64,000 nucleotides of DNA, taken from the NCBI RefSeq assembly GCF_000235625.1, contig NZ_AGTR01000080.1, forward strand, positions 156,503 through 220,502, given 5' to 3'. Below, piece after piece: positions 28,406 to 37,904 of the stretch (position 1 is the stretch's first letter; every line of letters starts with the position of its first letter). The DNA comes from Marinobacter manganoxydans MnI7-9. Its GTDB lineage: Bacteria > Pseudomonadota > Gammaproteobacteria > Pseudomonadales > Oleiphilaceae. A program made the position numbers and the translations under genes. Below the pieces are notes generated by a model. It did no database searches and was not told the DNA's origin. It saw only the letters and a program-made list of their open reading frames with translations.

Positions 28406-28535
28406 CCCGAAAACCCCTTAAAAAACAGACCTCTGAATATACATTATGCGCAGTTTAATATCAGTTTAAATAATATTATTACGGATTTTACCTTTACTCT
28501 CCTCGCATCCGAGTGGCTTAGTAGGAGCTTTCCCG

Positions 28536-28703
28536 ATGAGCAAGACCGCCCAGGCGCGCGTGCTCACGCCCGAACAGTTCGCCCACCTCTTGGGTGAGAT
28601 TAAAGAGTATCGTTACCCGGAAAAGAATACGGCGCTGATTTAGATCAGCTTCAAGCTCGGACTTCGAGTTCAGGAGATCGCGCTACTCCAGATCAGCGTG
28701 AAA
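28536..28703 (+). pseudogene. Site-specific integrase remnant with nonsense codon
   Basis: ATG 28536 with ribosome site TAGGAG opens LTPEQFAHLLGEIKEYRYPE and KNTALI, then an in-frame TAG (28641-28643), then ISFKLGLRVQEIALLQIS, the GLRxxE box that opens an integrase core. Restoring CAG for TAG gives a continuous integrase N terminus. The rest is lost. With the Rep-like scrap upstream it looks like the scar of a small integrated phage or element. Confidence 0.65.
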
Positions 28704-29583
28704 CCTGAACCAGTAAATCCCTAATCCAAATATTCAGAGGGTCCTGCGATGAGCGCTGGTGCCACACGGCGATCACGTCGAATCCGGGGATTTCGGCATT
28801 CAGCTTAATCGGCCGCAACGAGTCGTCGGGCAGCAATCGCGACGGGATGAAGCCGACAAGGTCAGTCTCAGAAATCGTTGCTTTCGCCGCCGTGAAAGTT
28901 GGTACCGAGAGCATGGCTTGCCGTGGGTGCCCCTGGTCTTCAAACCAGCGATGGACGGCACCGGTAAAGTCTCCCCGCGAAGGCGACACCACTACCTGAG
29001 GCATGTCAGCGATCTCGGCAACCGACATAGTGCTGCGAACCGCCTCATTGGCCTTCCCTGCCACACAGACATAGTGCTCCGAATACAGGGTTAACGACGG
29101 ATAACTCGGTGGCGCAAACTTCGGATTGGTCAACACCAGATCCACGGTGCCATTAAGCAGGTCATTTGCCATCTCATCCAGCTCAAGTTTTTTCACCGCC
29201 AGCCTCAGACCCGGCGCTTCCCTTCTCAGGCGCTGCATCAGAAAAGGCAGGATGGTTTTCTGCTCCAGATCGGTGGAGCTGATGGTAATGGTCCGCGTCG
29301 TTGTTGCGGGATTGAACTCATCCTGTTCCAGCAACTCGCCAACGGCATTCAGGATGAGATCCAGCTTCGGCCCCAACGTTCGGGCATACGCCGTCGGAGT
29401 AACGCCATTGCCGCTGCGGATAAACAGGCGATCATTGAAGGTGGCGCGGAGTTTTTTCAGCTGGTCACTGACCGCCTGCTGGGTCACCCCGAGTTGATCC
29501 GCCACACGGGACAGGTTGCCTTCGCGAAGCAGGCACTGAAGCGTTCGTAACTGTTTAAGGTCTACCCGGTTTAAAGCATTCAC
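28693..29583 (-). CDS. LysR-family regulator, divergent from oxygenase operon
   Basis: 296 residues with N-terminal HTH LREGNLSRVADQLGVTQQAVSDQL and a full effector domain. Its 3' end overlaps the integrase remnant by about 10 bp. It is divergent, 97 bp away, from the three-gene oxygenase/aldehyde dehydrogenase operon and is its likely regulator. Confidence 0.87.
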   Translation of the reverse strand: MNALNRVDLKQLRTLQCLLREGNLSRVADQLGVTQQAVSDQLKKLRATFNDRLFIRSGNGVTPTAYARTLGPKLDLILNAVGELLEQDEFNPATTTRTITISSTDLEQKTILPFLMQRLRREAPGLRLAVKKLELDEMANDLLNGTVDLVLTNPKFAPPSYPSLTLYSEHYVCVAGKANEAVRSTMSVAEIADMPQVVVSPSRGDFTGAVHRWFEDQGHPRQAMLSVPTFTAAKATISETDLVGFIPSRLLPDDSLRPIKLNAEIPGFDVIAVWHQRSSQDPLNIWIRDLLVQVSR

Positions 29584-29680
29584 TTGTATCTCTTACATCA
29601 AATCCTTGTTTCAAATCCTATCGGCTACTCCCTAAGCTGGCAAACCAAGAATCCAGCAACCCTACCCGCAAGGAGGAGCC

Positions 29681-30463
29681 ATGTTCAGCATCAACTACGT
29701 CCAGCCCGTTGGCGGCCTCGAATACGACCAACGATACAAGGGTCCAGGTGCCTCCGAGCTCACTCAATCCGTCGACACCCGACACATTGACGTCACAGAC
29801 ATTCGCAACCAGGCCAACGACTTCAACCTGGACGACCAGGGCTTCAAGGCGGTCCGGGTCGCCTTTGATTTTGACGACTACCAGAATGACGACGCCATTC
29901 GCGAACATTTGTATCCGCAGGTGATCGAGTACCTCCGTGACCGACTCAAGGCCAGCGAAGTGCTGGTCTTTGATCACACTTATCGGTCAACCAACCGCCA
30001 GGACCAGACCATCCATAACCGGGCGCCAGTGAAGACTGTTCACAACGACTACACCGAGAAGTCTGCGCTCCACCGCATGTTGGAAGAGACCGAGCAACGA
30101 CCAGAGCTTCGCGACCGCCCTTACCGGTTGGTGAACCTGTGGATGCCTGTCGGCCACCGTGTCGAGGAATCCCCGTTGGCCGTCTTGGACATCAACACCG
30201 TGGCTGCGGATGACTTTCATCGCATCAAACTGGTGTACCCCGATCGCATCGGTGAGATAGCCGGGATCTCCTACAACCCGGATCATCGCTGGTACTACCT
30301 GTCAGACATGGAACCCGGCGAGGCCCTGCTGCTGAAAGTCTTCGATTCACGTTCCCCCGAGGGCATATTTGGCACCCCACACACCGCGGCCGACCCCGTG
30401 AACACACCGGACAACGCCCGCAACAGAAACAGCCTGGAAGTGCGAGTCATCGCCTTTAGTTGA
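29681..30463 (+). CDS. CmcJ/NvfI-like non-heme iron oxidoreductase
   Basis: 260 residues, preceded by an ideal ribosome site (AAGGAGGAGCC). Family signatures: VFDHTYRSTN (about 105), VHNDYTEKSALHRM (about 124-137, putative iron ligands His and Asp), RLVNLWMPVGHRVEESPLAVLD, DHRWYYLSDMEPGEALLLKVFDS and HTAADP with a downstream arginine. The CmcJ/GA4-desaturase group includes hydroxylases and desaturases of secondary metabolism, with an iron/2-oxoglutarate-type mechanism. Substrate unknown. First of three tightly spaced genes (7 bp, then 9 bp). Confidence 0.8.
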   Translation: MFSINYVQPVGGLEYDQRYKGPGASELTQSVDTRHIDVTDIRNQANDFNLDDQGFKAVRVAFDFDDYQNDDAIREHLYPQVIEYLRDRLKASEVLVFDHTYRSTNRQDQTIHNRAPVKTVHNDYTEKSALHRMLEETEQRPELRDRPYRLVNLWMPVGHRVEESPLAVLDINTVAADDFHRIKLVYPDRIGEIAGISYNPDHRWYYLSDMEPGEALLLKVFDSRSPEGIFGTPHTAADPVNTPDNARNRNSLEVRVIAFS

Positions 30464-30470
30464 GGAAGTC

Positions 30471-31802
30471 ATGAGCGAATTTCTTGTGTCATTGAACCCG
30501 TTGAATCAGGAGCCGGTCGGACAGGTGCCAATCACCTCCCGGTCCGAGCTGACAGAAATTGTGGGCCGGAGTCGGATCGCGCAGGCGAACTGGGGCCGGT
30601 TATCGCTAGACGAGCGGGCAACCCGCCTGAGGGCTGCCTACCATGCGCTGGCGCCTGCTCAGAATCAACTCGCCCGACTGATCAGCCTGGAAATGGGCAA
30701 GGATGCACGACGCGCAACCTATGAGGTCGCCGGTACTGTAACGAATGCCCCCTATTTCATTGAGGAGGCCGCCGCTGCCCTGCAAACCGAACAAGGCGAA
30801 GGCCGCAGCCGTATCCAGTATCGGCCGCTTGGGGTTGTTGCTGTCATTTCACCCTGGAATTACCCATTAGCAATGGCCAACAACTTGCTGATCCCTGCCC
30901 TGATGGCGGGCAACAGCGTCATTCTGAAACCCTCAGAACACACGCCGCTGGTTGCCGATCTGTTCGTTCGCGCACTACAGGGTCATCTGCCCGAGCATCT
31001 GATTCAAATTGCCCACGGCCACGGAGACGTCGGTCAGGCGCTGGTGAAATCTGACATCAATATGATCGCCTTTACCGGGTCGATGGCCACCGGTCGCAGC
31101 ATCATGGCGGACGCTGCCGAAGGCGTTAAACGCCTGGTCATGGAACTCGGTGGCAATGATCCCCTGATTGTCATGAAAGACGCCAATCTGTCGGCTGCTG
31201 CGCGATTTGCCGTTGCCAGCTCATTCGAGAATGCCGGGCAAATGTGCACGTCAACCGAGCGAGTGTATGTCGACCGGACCGTTGCCGAGGAATTCAAACG
31301 CCAGGTGGTAGCGGTTGCATCGGCTTACCAGGTCGGCCCATGGGATCAACAGGGCGTCAACATAGGCCCGATCGCCAACACTACCCAGCATCAGCTTGTG
31401 CTGCGACATCTCAAGGATGCGGAGACAAAAGGCGCACGCTTTCTGCTCGGCAAGGCCGACTACCCAGCGCCATTTATTCAACCCACGGTTGTCGATGGCA
31501 TGACCCCCGACATGCTCCTTGAGCGCGAAGAGACCTTTGGCCCGGTCGTTGCCATGGCTGAATTTGATGCCATCGAAGACGCCATCGCCCGTGCCAACGA
31601 CTCCATCTACGGCCTGGGAGCGGTGGTCTTTGGCGGCCGGGGCGCCGCAGCCGTCGCTGACCAGCTGGAGGCCGGCATGGTGTCAGTCAATGGCGGGGCC
31701 GGCGGCAGCCCCTGGGTTGGCGCCAAACAGAGTGGCTTTGGCTTTCATGGCTCGGCCGCAGGCCATCGCCAATTCGCTCAAGTACGCGTCATGAACTTTT
31801 AA
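30471..31802 (+). CDS. NAD(P)-dependent aldehyde dehydrogenase
   Basis: 443 residues, shorter than the usual 470-500 because the N terminus begins close to the core. Cofactor-binding VVAVISPWNYPLAMA (about 121-135) and KPSEHTP; catalytic Glu in MELGGNDPLIV (about 224) and nucleophile Cys in ENAGQMCTSTE (about 256-266). C-terminal oligomerisation block is intact. It likely oxidises an aldehyde produced by one of the flanking oxygenases, of the succinate-semialdehyde/short-chain type by overall look. Confidence 0.88.
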   Translation: MSEFLVSLNPLNQEPVGQVPITSRSELTEIVGRSRIAQANWGRLSLDERATRLRAAYHALAPAQNQLARLISLEMGKDARRATYEVAGTVTNAPYFIEEAAAALQTEQGEGRSRIQYRPLGVVAVISPWNYPLAMANNLLIPALMAGNSVILKPSEHTPLVADLFVRALQGHLPEHLIQIAHGHGDVGQALVKSDINMIAFTGSMATGRSIMADAAEGVKRLVMELGGNDPLIVMKDANLSAAARFAVASSFENAGQMCTSTERVYVDRTVAEEFKRQVVAVASAYQVGPWDQQGVNIGPIANTTQHQLVLRHLKDAETKGARFLLGKADYPAPFIQPTVVDGMTPDMLLEREETFGPVVAMAEFDAIEDAIARANDSIYGLGAVVFGGRGAAAVADQLEAGMVSVNGGAGGSPWVGAKQSGFGFHGSAAGHRQFAQVRVMNF

Positions 31803-31811
31803 GAGGTGGCT

Positions 31812-32588
31812 ATGAAACAGCATCAGGATTCATTTTTTGTCGTTGCCCGTGAGCCGGGTGCAGAAAACCCGTCGCTACCGACTTGGGCAAATAGCGTGCC
31901 GAACCCAGCGGAACTGGACGAGAGCCGTGAGGCCTCGGCGGTGTCACGGCGGGAAATTCCGGAAGTGCCTGGAGCCTATCAGCTGCTCAATGTCTTTAGT
32001 CGCGAGGAGTGTGACCGCCTCATCGAACTGACCGAAAACCTGGGTTACCTGAAAGACGCGGCGGTCTCACTGCCTCGTGAAGTTCGCCACAACGACAACG
32101 TGACCTGGGTTGTGGATGAAGTGACCGATCGCCTGATCTGGCAGCGGGTGCGCGATGCCGTGGCCGACAACCTGGACCTCTTCGGCAACAAGCAGCCTCT
32201 GGGCATCAATCGGCGCTTCCGTTTTTATCGTTACCGTGAAGGAGATTTCTTCAAGTTTCACATCGACGGTGCCTGGCCCGGCTCCAGAGTTGCTGGCGGC
32301 CGACTGATTGCGGATGCCTTCCCGGACCGGTTCAGCCAGATGACGTTCCTGATTTTGCTCAGCGACGACTTCGAGGGTGGTGAAACCCGCTTTCTCGTCG
32401 ATGCAGATGACCCTACCAAACCGGCAAGGCGAAGCGACAACGTACGCGAGATCGATGTACGAACGCCGGCCGGCGGCGTTCTGTGCTTTCCCCACGGCCA
32501 TCACCCCCTGCACTGCTTGCACAGTTCAACGGAGATCACTTCGGGCACTAAATACATCATCCGTACCGACTTACTCTTTGAGCGATAG
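31812..32588 (+). CDS. 2-oxoglutarate/Fe(II) oxygenase (prolyl 4-hydroxylase-like)
   Basis: 258 residues from ATG 31812 (AAGAGG 5 nt upstream; a GTG two codons earlier is less likely). The iron site HxD...H is seen in FKFHIDGAWPG (about 154-164) and LHCLHSST near residue 237, and the 2-oxoglutarate-binding basic residue in YIIRTDLLF at the end. It hydroxylates a small molecule or protein side chain; substrate unknown. Last gene of the CmcJ-ALDH-oxygenase operon. Confidence 0.85.
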   Translation: MKQHQDSFFVVAREPGAENPSLPTWANSVPNPAELDESREASAVSRREIPEVPGAYQLLNVFSREECDRLIELTENLGYLKDAAVSLPREVRHNDNVTWVVDEVTDRLIWQRVRDAVADNLDLFGNKQPLGINRRFRFYRYREGDFFKFHIDGAWPGSRVAGGRLIADAFPDRFSQMTFLILLSDDFEGGETRFLVDADDPTKPARRSDNVREIDVRTPAGGVLCFPHGHHPLHCLHSSTEITSGTKYIIRTDLLFER

Positions 32589-32800
32589 CCGCGGGCGTGG
32601 TGGTCACCAAATGGTGTTTAGTTTCAAACATTCGCGTCGTCCCGATAATGAAAGAGAGCGCCGTTGGATGTCTGCGAAAGTTTAGCGCAGGCTTCCAAAT
32701 TGTACGTATCCAGAAGAGCAATTCATTATGGCTTTGCATAATCACCCATTGTGGCGGAATATGATCCAGGAACAACGCGAGGCAAATATTTTCAGCTGGA

Positions 32801-33418
32801 TCACCTCTGAAGCGATCGCCATGCGGATTCCGCGAATTCTTCCCGATAATCCCGAGGCGAAGTCTGTACCCGGCCAGCCAGCCAGGCTTTGCAGTAATTT
32901 TCCGACGGGCCGACGATCAGAGAGATTACGATCTCGAACGGCTGAACAATGCTGTTACTTTCGTTACCGAAGCCAAGCAACTTTGCTTTGAGTTCCTGGA
33001 AGCCTTTCGCATTCCGATCTTTCAGCTCCTCCTGAAACGGCCCTTTGGCGACTGCTGATCGCGCCTGATACAGAAACCTTGCCCATTCGGGATTGGCGAC
33101 AACCCAGTCGAGATAACTACAGATAACTGAATACACAGCCTCGCGAAGGCTGTTGGTGTTGGCTAACTCCCGGTCCAGATGTTGTCGCTGATCATCCTGA
33201 GCTGCAAAAAAGAGTGCGCTTAAAATACCCTCCTTGTTGCCAAAGTGGTGATAGATCGCCCCTACACTCGTTTCGCAGCGGGCTTTGATGGCTTCGATCG
33301 TGGTGGCCTCCACCCCAAGCTCAATAAAACAATAGAGCGCCTGTTCCAGGATGTCCCTTTTCAGCGCAGCCCTGCGGCCCGGAAACCTGTTTTCTAAAAT
33401 ATGGAATGGGTTCATCAA
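32801..33418 (-). CDS. TetR-family repressor of the adjacent hydrolase gene
   Basis: 205 residues. HTH at about 35-60 (TTIEAIKARCETSVGAIYHHFGNKEG) and a helical ligand-binding C terminus. Divergent from an alpha/beta hydrolase gene across 151 bp that contains a sigma-70 promoter, so it probably represses that gene and itself. ATG 33418 or 33415 could be used. Confidence 0.87.
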   Translation of the reverse strand: MMNPFHILENRFPGRRAALKRDILEQALYCFIELGVEATTIEAIKARCETSVGAIYHHFGNKEGILSALFFAAQDDQRQHLDRELANTNSLREAVYSVICSYLDWVVANPEWARFLYQARSAVAKGPFQEELKDRNAKGFQELKAKLLGFGNESNSIVQPFEIVISLIVGPSENYCKAWLAGRVQTSPRDYREEFAESAWRSLQR

Positions 33419-33464
33419 ATCGAAATTAGCCTGTTTGAACTAGCCGTGACATTCATTCTACCGT

Positions 33465-33494
33465 TTGACAGCTTCGGCAAAAACAAAATAATAT
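33465..33494 (+). promoter_or_regulatory. Sigma-70 promoter for the hydrolase gene
   Basis: TTGACA (33465-33470), 18-bp spacer, TAATAT (33489-33494). Overlapping imperfect repeats of CCGAATTTTG/GCAAAAAC around it may be TetR sites. Confidence 0.6.
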
Positions 33495-33569
33495 TCTTTT
33501 ACCGAATTTTGTTCTTTTATTTCACAACTGCCGAATTGTTTTGGCAACAGCGGCTTACTAATTGGGTAA

Positions 33570-34430
33570 ATGATGGAAAAAACCATAATAACCTGTGACG
33601 ACGGCTATCGGCTCACCGGGCATTTTTTCAGACCAGCAACAGACGTTCCTCGCGGTGCCGTTCTCATCGCCCCTGCCACCGGGTTTCGACATCAGGTCTA
33701 TTTCAGTTTTGCTACCTGGCTGAGCGAGCAAGGCTTCGCCGTGCTGGCATTTTCCAATAGAGGCATTGGGGATTCTCGCAACGGTATTCCTCTAGCAGAG
33801 ATCTCTAGTGACCTGGTCGATTGGGGTACGCTGGACCTGCCGGCAGCGCTAGAAAAACTCGTCGCTCTTGCACCAGGCCTGCCGGTAAGCCTTGTTGGCC
33901 ATAGCGCCGGTGCGCAGTTGATCGGTTTAATGCCCAACTTCGCTCAAATAGACAGCTACGTTCTGATTGCAGCATCGTCAGGCCATTTCGATAACCTGAA
34001 ACTGAAAACAAAGCTGGCCGCCAAACTACTGTTCCACGGTTGGCAACCGCTCTCCGTTGCAGTCAAAGGATACTGGCCGACCAAAATCATCGGTTTCGGT
34101 GAGGATCTTCCCGCCGGTGTCGCCAGGCAATGGCGACAGTGGTGCCGTTCGCCAGGGTACGTAGAAAACAGTTTTGGAGAGGAAATAAGGCAGCATCACT
34201 ATGCGGATATAAAAGCCCCCGTGCTGTCGCTAACCGCAACAGATGACCACATTGCCGTGCCTGCAAACGTGGAAGACTTTCTGCGCCTGCTGCCCAACGC
34301 CCAGATAAAAAAACATTTTTTGGAACCAGGCAGTTTTGGCTTGAAAGAAATCGGCCACAGCGACCTGCTACGCAGCCGATGCAAAGCCTGCTGGCCGCAT
34401 ATTCTGGAAGGCTTGGAGTCCAACGGCTGA
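33570..34430 (+). CDS. Alpha/beta hydrolase (serine-aminopeptidase-type)
   Basis: 286 residues. Nucleophile elbow GHSAGAQLIG (about 111-120); RGIGDSR after strand 4 in the usual place; Asp in TATDDHIAVPA and His in IGHSDLLR complete the triad. N-terminal CDGYRLTGHFFRPAT is typical of cytosolic esterase/thioesterase-like members. Substrate unknown; control by the divergent TetR suggests induction by a small ester or lipid. Confidence 0.85.
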   Translation: MMEKTIITCDDGYRLTGHFFRPATDVPRGAVLIAPATGFRHQVYFSFATWLSEQGFAVLAFSNRGIGDSRNGIPLAEISSDLVDWGTLDLPAALEKLVALAPGLPVSLVGHSAGAQLIGLMPNFAQIDSYVLIAASSGHFDNLKLKTKLAAKLLFHGWQPLSVAVKGYWPTKIIGFGEDLPAGVARQWRQWCRSPGYVENSFGEEIRQHHYADIKAPVLSLTATDDHIAVPANVEDFLRLLPNAQIKKHFLEPGSFGLKEIGHSDLLRSRCKACWPHILEGLESNG

Positions 34431-34431
34431 A

Positions 34432-34500
34432 CCTGATACCTCCACTCCACCGCGTCAGCTTTGAATTCCGGGGCATAGGTTTGTTTAGGAATGCCCGCAG
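34432..34500 (-). pseudogene. Short transposase (orfA-type) remnant
   Basis: On the minus strand the bases translate as YAPEFKADAVEWRYQ, the opening of an IS3-type OrfA (YSPEFKAxAV). About 70 bp only, without ends; it lies between the hydrolase and the quinone reductase genes. Confidence 0.4.
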
Positions 34501-34517
34501 TAACGGGGTAGAACCCG

Positions 34518-35558
34518 TCAGGCAAAACCCTCCAGCACAATCTTGCCAACGGCGGTTCCTGATTCCAGTTCGGCGTGTGCGGCACGTAGATTCTCAGCGT
34601 TGATCGCTCCGAGGTGCTTCCCTGCAGTTGTCCGGATGAAGCCTTGATCTACAAGCCGTGAGACCTCATTCAACAAGTCGTGCTGAACCTGCATATCATC
34701 CGCCTGGTGCATTGAGCGGGCGAACATGAATTCAATGTGTAATGACAGACTCTTCGACTTGATCTTCATTACGTCCAGACTTGCAGGATCGTCGATCATG
34801 GCAATCTTTCCAAACGGCCTAAGCACCGCCACATAATCGTCGAAGTATTGATCTGTGGCGTTAAGACTGGCCACATGGGTTACAGAACCAATTTTGCCGG
34901 CAGACACCAGTGTTTCGATCTGGGGCTGCAAGGGTTCACGGTGATTCAGAACAAAATCCGCACCCAATGATTCAACCCAGGCCTTCGATTCCGGGCGAGA
35001 TGCCGTAGCGAGTACTTTCGCGCCTGTCAGCTGTTTGATCAATTGAACGAGAATTGAACCCACGCCTCCTGCGGCGCCAATCACAAGGACCACATCGTCG
35101 CTGGGAGTGATGGATCCAGCCAACTGTCGCTCAAGTTGCAGGTGGTCAAACAGCATTTCCCATGCTGTTATCGTGGTCAGGGGCAACGCCGCAGCATCGG
35201 CGTCGGACAGGCTGGCAGGCTTCCGACCAACCAGACGCTCATCGACGACCTGGTATTCAGCGTTGCTGCCCTGACGGGTAACGTCACCGGCATAAAATAC
35301 GGTGTCACCTTCTTTGAAGAGTGAAGCGCCCTCGCCTATTGCCACTACCTCTCCAACGGCATCCCATCCAAGTACTTTGATCTGGCCTGGTTCGGGCTCT
35401 GCCTGCTGGCGTACCTTGAAGTCAACGGGGTTTACGGCGATGGCTTTGACTCTGACCAACAGGTCCCGGCCTTTTGCGACGGGACGTTCCATCTCAACAT
35501 TTTGCAGCGCATCAGGGTTTTCGATAGGAAGAGATTCCCGATATCCAACAGCTTTCAT
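34518..35558 (-). CDS. Zinc-type quinone oxidoreductase (MDR family)
   Basis: 346 residues from ATG 35558 (GGAGACAGATA upstream). N-terminal MKAVGYRESLPIENPDAL and VKAIAVNPVDFKVR, NADPH-binding VLVIGAAGGVGSILVQLIKQLTG in short form AAGGVGSI (about 156-163). This is the ZADH/QOR-like group reducing quinones or enones with NADPH, cytosolic. Divergent from a LysR gene (35661), its likely regulator. Confidence 0.88.
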   Translation of the reverse strand: MKAVGYRESLPIENPDALQNVEMERPVAKGRDLLVRVKAIAVNPVDFKVRQQAEPEPGQIKVLGWDAVGEVVAIGEGASLFKEGDTVFYAGDVTRQGSNAEYQVVDERLVGRKPASLSDADAAALPLTTITAWEMLFDHLQLERQLAGSITPSDDVVLVIGAAGGVGSILVQLIKQLTGAKVLATASRPESKAWVESLGADFVLNHREPLQPQIETLVSAGKIGSVTHVASLNATDQYFDDYVAVLRPFGKIAMIDDPASLDVMKIKSKSLSLHIEFMFARSMHQADDMQVQHDLLNEVSRLVDQGFIRTTAGKHLGAINAENLRAAHAELESGTAVGKIVLEGFA

Positions 35559-35660
35559 TATCTGTCTCCGCAATGATTTTCGAGTAGCGCACAGTATGGT
35601 CGCCGTTTACACTCGGATAAACGGGAAAATTTGTTAAACATATTCAAAGAATTTTTGAAA

Positions 35661-36623
35661 ATGAGTCTTGATGATCTGATCGTGGTTTTGAGGGTCGCTG
35701 AATTCCGCAACATTACCGCTGCCGCCACCAGCCTTGATATGCGAGCTGCCACAGCCAGCGCCGCAGTAAAGCGTGTAGAACAGGAGCTGGGTGTTGAGTT
35801 GTTTGTACGCTCCACGCGAAGGTTGCGGTTGTCTGCCGCTGGCGAAAAATACTTGCCTCACTGCAAGCAAGCGATTGACTTGTTGAGCCAGGCGCAACAG
35901 AACCTTCGATCTGAAGTTGACTCTGTAACAGGCGAAATCCGGCTTTCGGTTTCATCCGATCTTGGTCGTAACCGCGTTGTGCCCTGGATCGACGAATTGA
36001 TGGCAACGCATCCAGGTTTGAACCTCAGAGTTCAGATTACTGACACCAACGTGGACTTTTACCGGGATTCGGTCGACATGGCGCTTCGCTACGGCGCGCC
36101 CAGTGACACCAACCTGTATGGATTCAAAATTTGCGATGTGCCGCGCCTGCTTTGCGCATCTCCTGATTACCTGTCGCGTCATGGTCGCCCTATTCATCCT
36201 GATGACCTTGAGAACCACAACGGGCTGTTCTATCAGTTGCAGGACATCCCATTTGACCTCTGGACGTTCAAACGCGGAGACGAGGAATATCGAGTCAAAA
36301 TGACGGGCGATCGCGCCTCAAACGATGGCGATCTGGTTCGCCGATGGTGCGTTGCTGGCCGCGGTCTTGCGATAAAATCGTGTCTTGATATATCGGATGA
36401 TCTGCTTGCAGGCCGTGTCACCACCATCATGCCGGGCTATGCGCCGCCGGTATCCGAGCTGTGGCTGATTTGTCCTACCCGACAGTCAATAACGCCGGCA
36501 ATGAGGTTGTTGAGGGATGACCTGCGTGCAAAAGTAGGCGAACTGATGAATGCAATGATTGCCGGCGGCTTTTTTCCTCCGGATCGCTTGTCCGGAGGAA
36601 AAGATGAACAGCCTGTCGTATAA
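35661..36623 (+). CDS. LysR-family regulator
   Basis: 320 residues from ATG 35661; an upstream in-frame start is poorer. HTH NITAAATSLDMRAATASAAVKRVE with family spacing, effector domain to about 295, then a short basic/proline tail. Divergent from the quinone reductase and upstream of an Old Yellow Enzyme gene, both reducing electrophilic enones, so a shared stress or enone response is plausible. Confidence 0.87.
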   Translation: MSLDDLIVVLRVAEFRNITAAATSLDMRAATASAAVKRVEQELGVELFVRSTRRLRLSAAGEKYLPHCKQAIDLLSQAQQNLRSEVDSVTGEIRLSVSSDLGRNRVVPWIDELMATHPGLNLRVQITDTNVDFYRDSVDMALRYGAPSDTNLYGFKICDVPRLLCASPDYLSRHGRPIHPDDLENHNGLFYQLQDIPFDLWTFKRGDEEYRVKMTGDRASNDGDLVRRWCVAGRGLAIKSCLDISDDLLAGRVTTIMPGYAPPVSELWLICPTRQSITPAMRLLRDDLRAKVGELMNAMIAGGFFPPDRLSGGKDEQPVV

Positions 36624-36725
36624 GTCAGGATGATGATTGATATATCTCGTCCGAATTAGTCCGCCCGGCCAACGGGCGGATATGCTACCAGCTCTTGTAC
36701 ACAAAATTTCCCGAGGATGCTTGCT

Positions 36726-37802
36726 ATGAACACACTTTTTACTCCCCTGAAAATGGGCGCCAGTGAATTGGCCAATCGGGTCTTCATGGCCCCCCTCACC
36801 CGCGTCCGTGCCGACGCTGATCACGTTCCCACGGATATGATGGTTGAATATTACGCCCAGCGTGCCTCTGCCGGCCTGATCATCACTGAAGCGACCATGG
36901 CCATCGAAGGCAATTCGGCCTTCTGGCGCGAGCCCGGTATCTATTCCGAGGCGCAAGTTGAAGGCTGGAAGAAAGTCACTGATGCGGTACACGCCAAAGG
37001 TGGTAAGATTTATCTGCAAATCTTTCACGGTGGCCGCGCCTGCCACCCGGTGTTAAACAATGGCAAGGATCCGGTAGCGCCCAGCGCCATTGCCATCACC
37101 AGCGATGAAGTGCACACACCAGAAGGTAAGAAGTCCTACACGGTTCCCCGCGCACTGGCCGACAGCGAAATCCCGGCCATCATCGACGGTTTCCGCACCG
37201 CCGCCGAGAATGCCAAGCGCGCCGGCTTTGACGGTGTTGAGGTTCATGGCGCCAACGGCTATCTGCTGGACCAGTTCCTGCGTGATAGCTCCAACCATCG
37301 AGAAGGCCCCTACGGTGGCCCGATCGAAAATCGCGCCCGACTTCTGCTGGAGGTGATTGAAGCCGTATCCGGAGTGTTCGGTTCCGAGAACGTCGGTGTT
37401 CGACTGAGCCCCCTCAACAGCTTCCAGAGCATGAAGGACAGTGATCCGGTCGGTCTGGTTACCTGGCTCGCCAAGCGCCTGAACGACTACGGCCTGGCCT
37501 TTGTTCATTTGATGCGCAGCGACTTTTTCGGGGAACAGCAAGCGGACGTCATTACTCCGGTCCGCGAACACTTCAAGGGCAAGTTGATCCTCAACATGGG
37601 CTACACCGGTGAAGAAGCAGAACAAGCCATCGAATCCGGACTGGCCGACGCTGTCGCCTTTGGCGTGCCCTTCATTGCCAACCCGGACCTACCGGAGCGC
37701 CTGAAGCTTGGCGCCGAGCTCAACGAAGCAGATCCGGCGACTTTTTACTCCCAGGGTGCGGAAGGGTATATTGACTACCCTTACCTTGAAAGAGTTAGTT
37801 GA
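36726..37802 (+). CDS. Old Yellow Enzyme / alkene reductase (NemA-like)
   Basis: 358 residues from ATG 36726 (GAGGA upstream). TIM-barrel FMN enzyme with VFMAPLTRVRA (about 20-30), GRACHPV, and HGANGYLLDQFLRDSSNHR (about 180-198, His and Asn that bind the substrate). It reduces activated C=C bonds, N-ethylmaleimide or nitrate esters with NAD(P)H. Followed by its own terminator. Confidence 0.92.
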   Translation: MNTLFTPLKMGASELANRVFMAPLTRVRADADHVPTDMMVEYYAQRASAGLIITEATMAIEGNSAFWREPGIYSEAQVEGWKKVTDAVHAKGGKIYLQIFHGGRACHPVLNNGKDPVAPSAIAITSDEVHTPEGKKSYTVPRALADSEIPAIIDGFRTAAENAKRAGFDGVEVHGANGYLLDQFLRDSSNHREGPYGGPIENRARLLLEVIEAVSGVFGSENVGVRLSPLNSFQSMKDSDPVGLVTWLAKRLNDYGLAFVHLMRSDFFGEQQADVITPVREHFKGKLILNMGYTGEEAEQAIESGLADAVAFGVPFIANPDLPERLKLGAELNEADPATFYSQGAEGYIDYPYLERVS

Positions 37803-37816
37803 AGCATAATGTCGAG

Positions 37817-37839
37817 AGGGGGCTGTTAGCCCCCTTTTT
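37817..37839 (+). terminator. Rho-independent terminator after the alkene reductase
   Basis: AGGGGGC-TGTTA-GCCCCCT with a following T-run (37817-37839). Confidence 0.9.
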
Positions 37840-37904
37840 CGTTGCGCAGAACACATGACCTTTGAAAGCGCGATCTCCTTTCTTGTTTCTTCCAGTCTGA
37901 GGCC

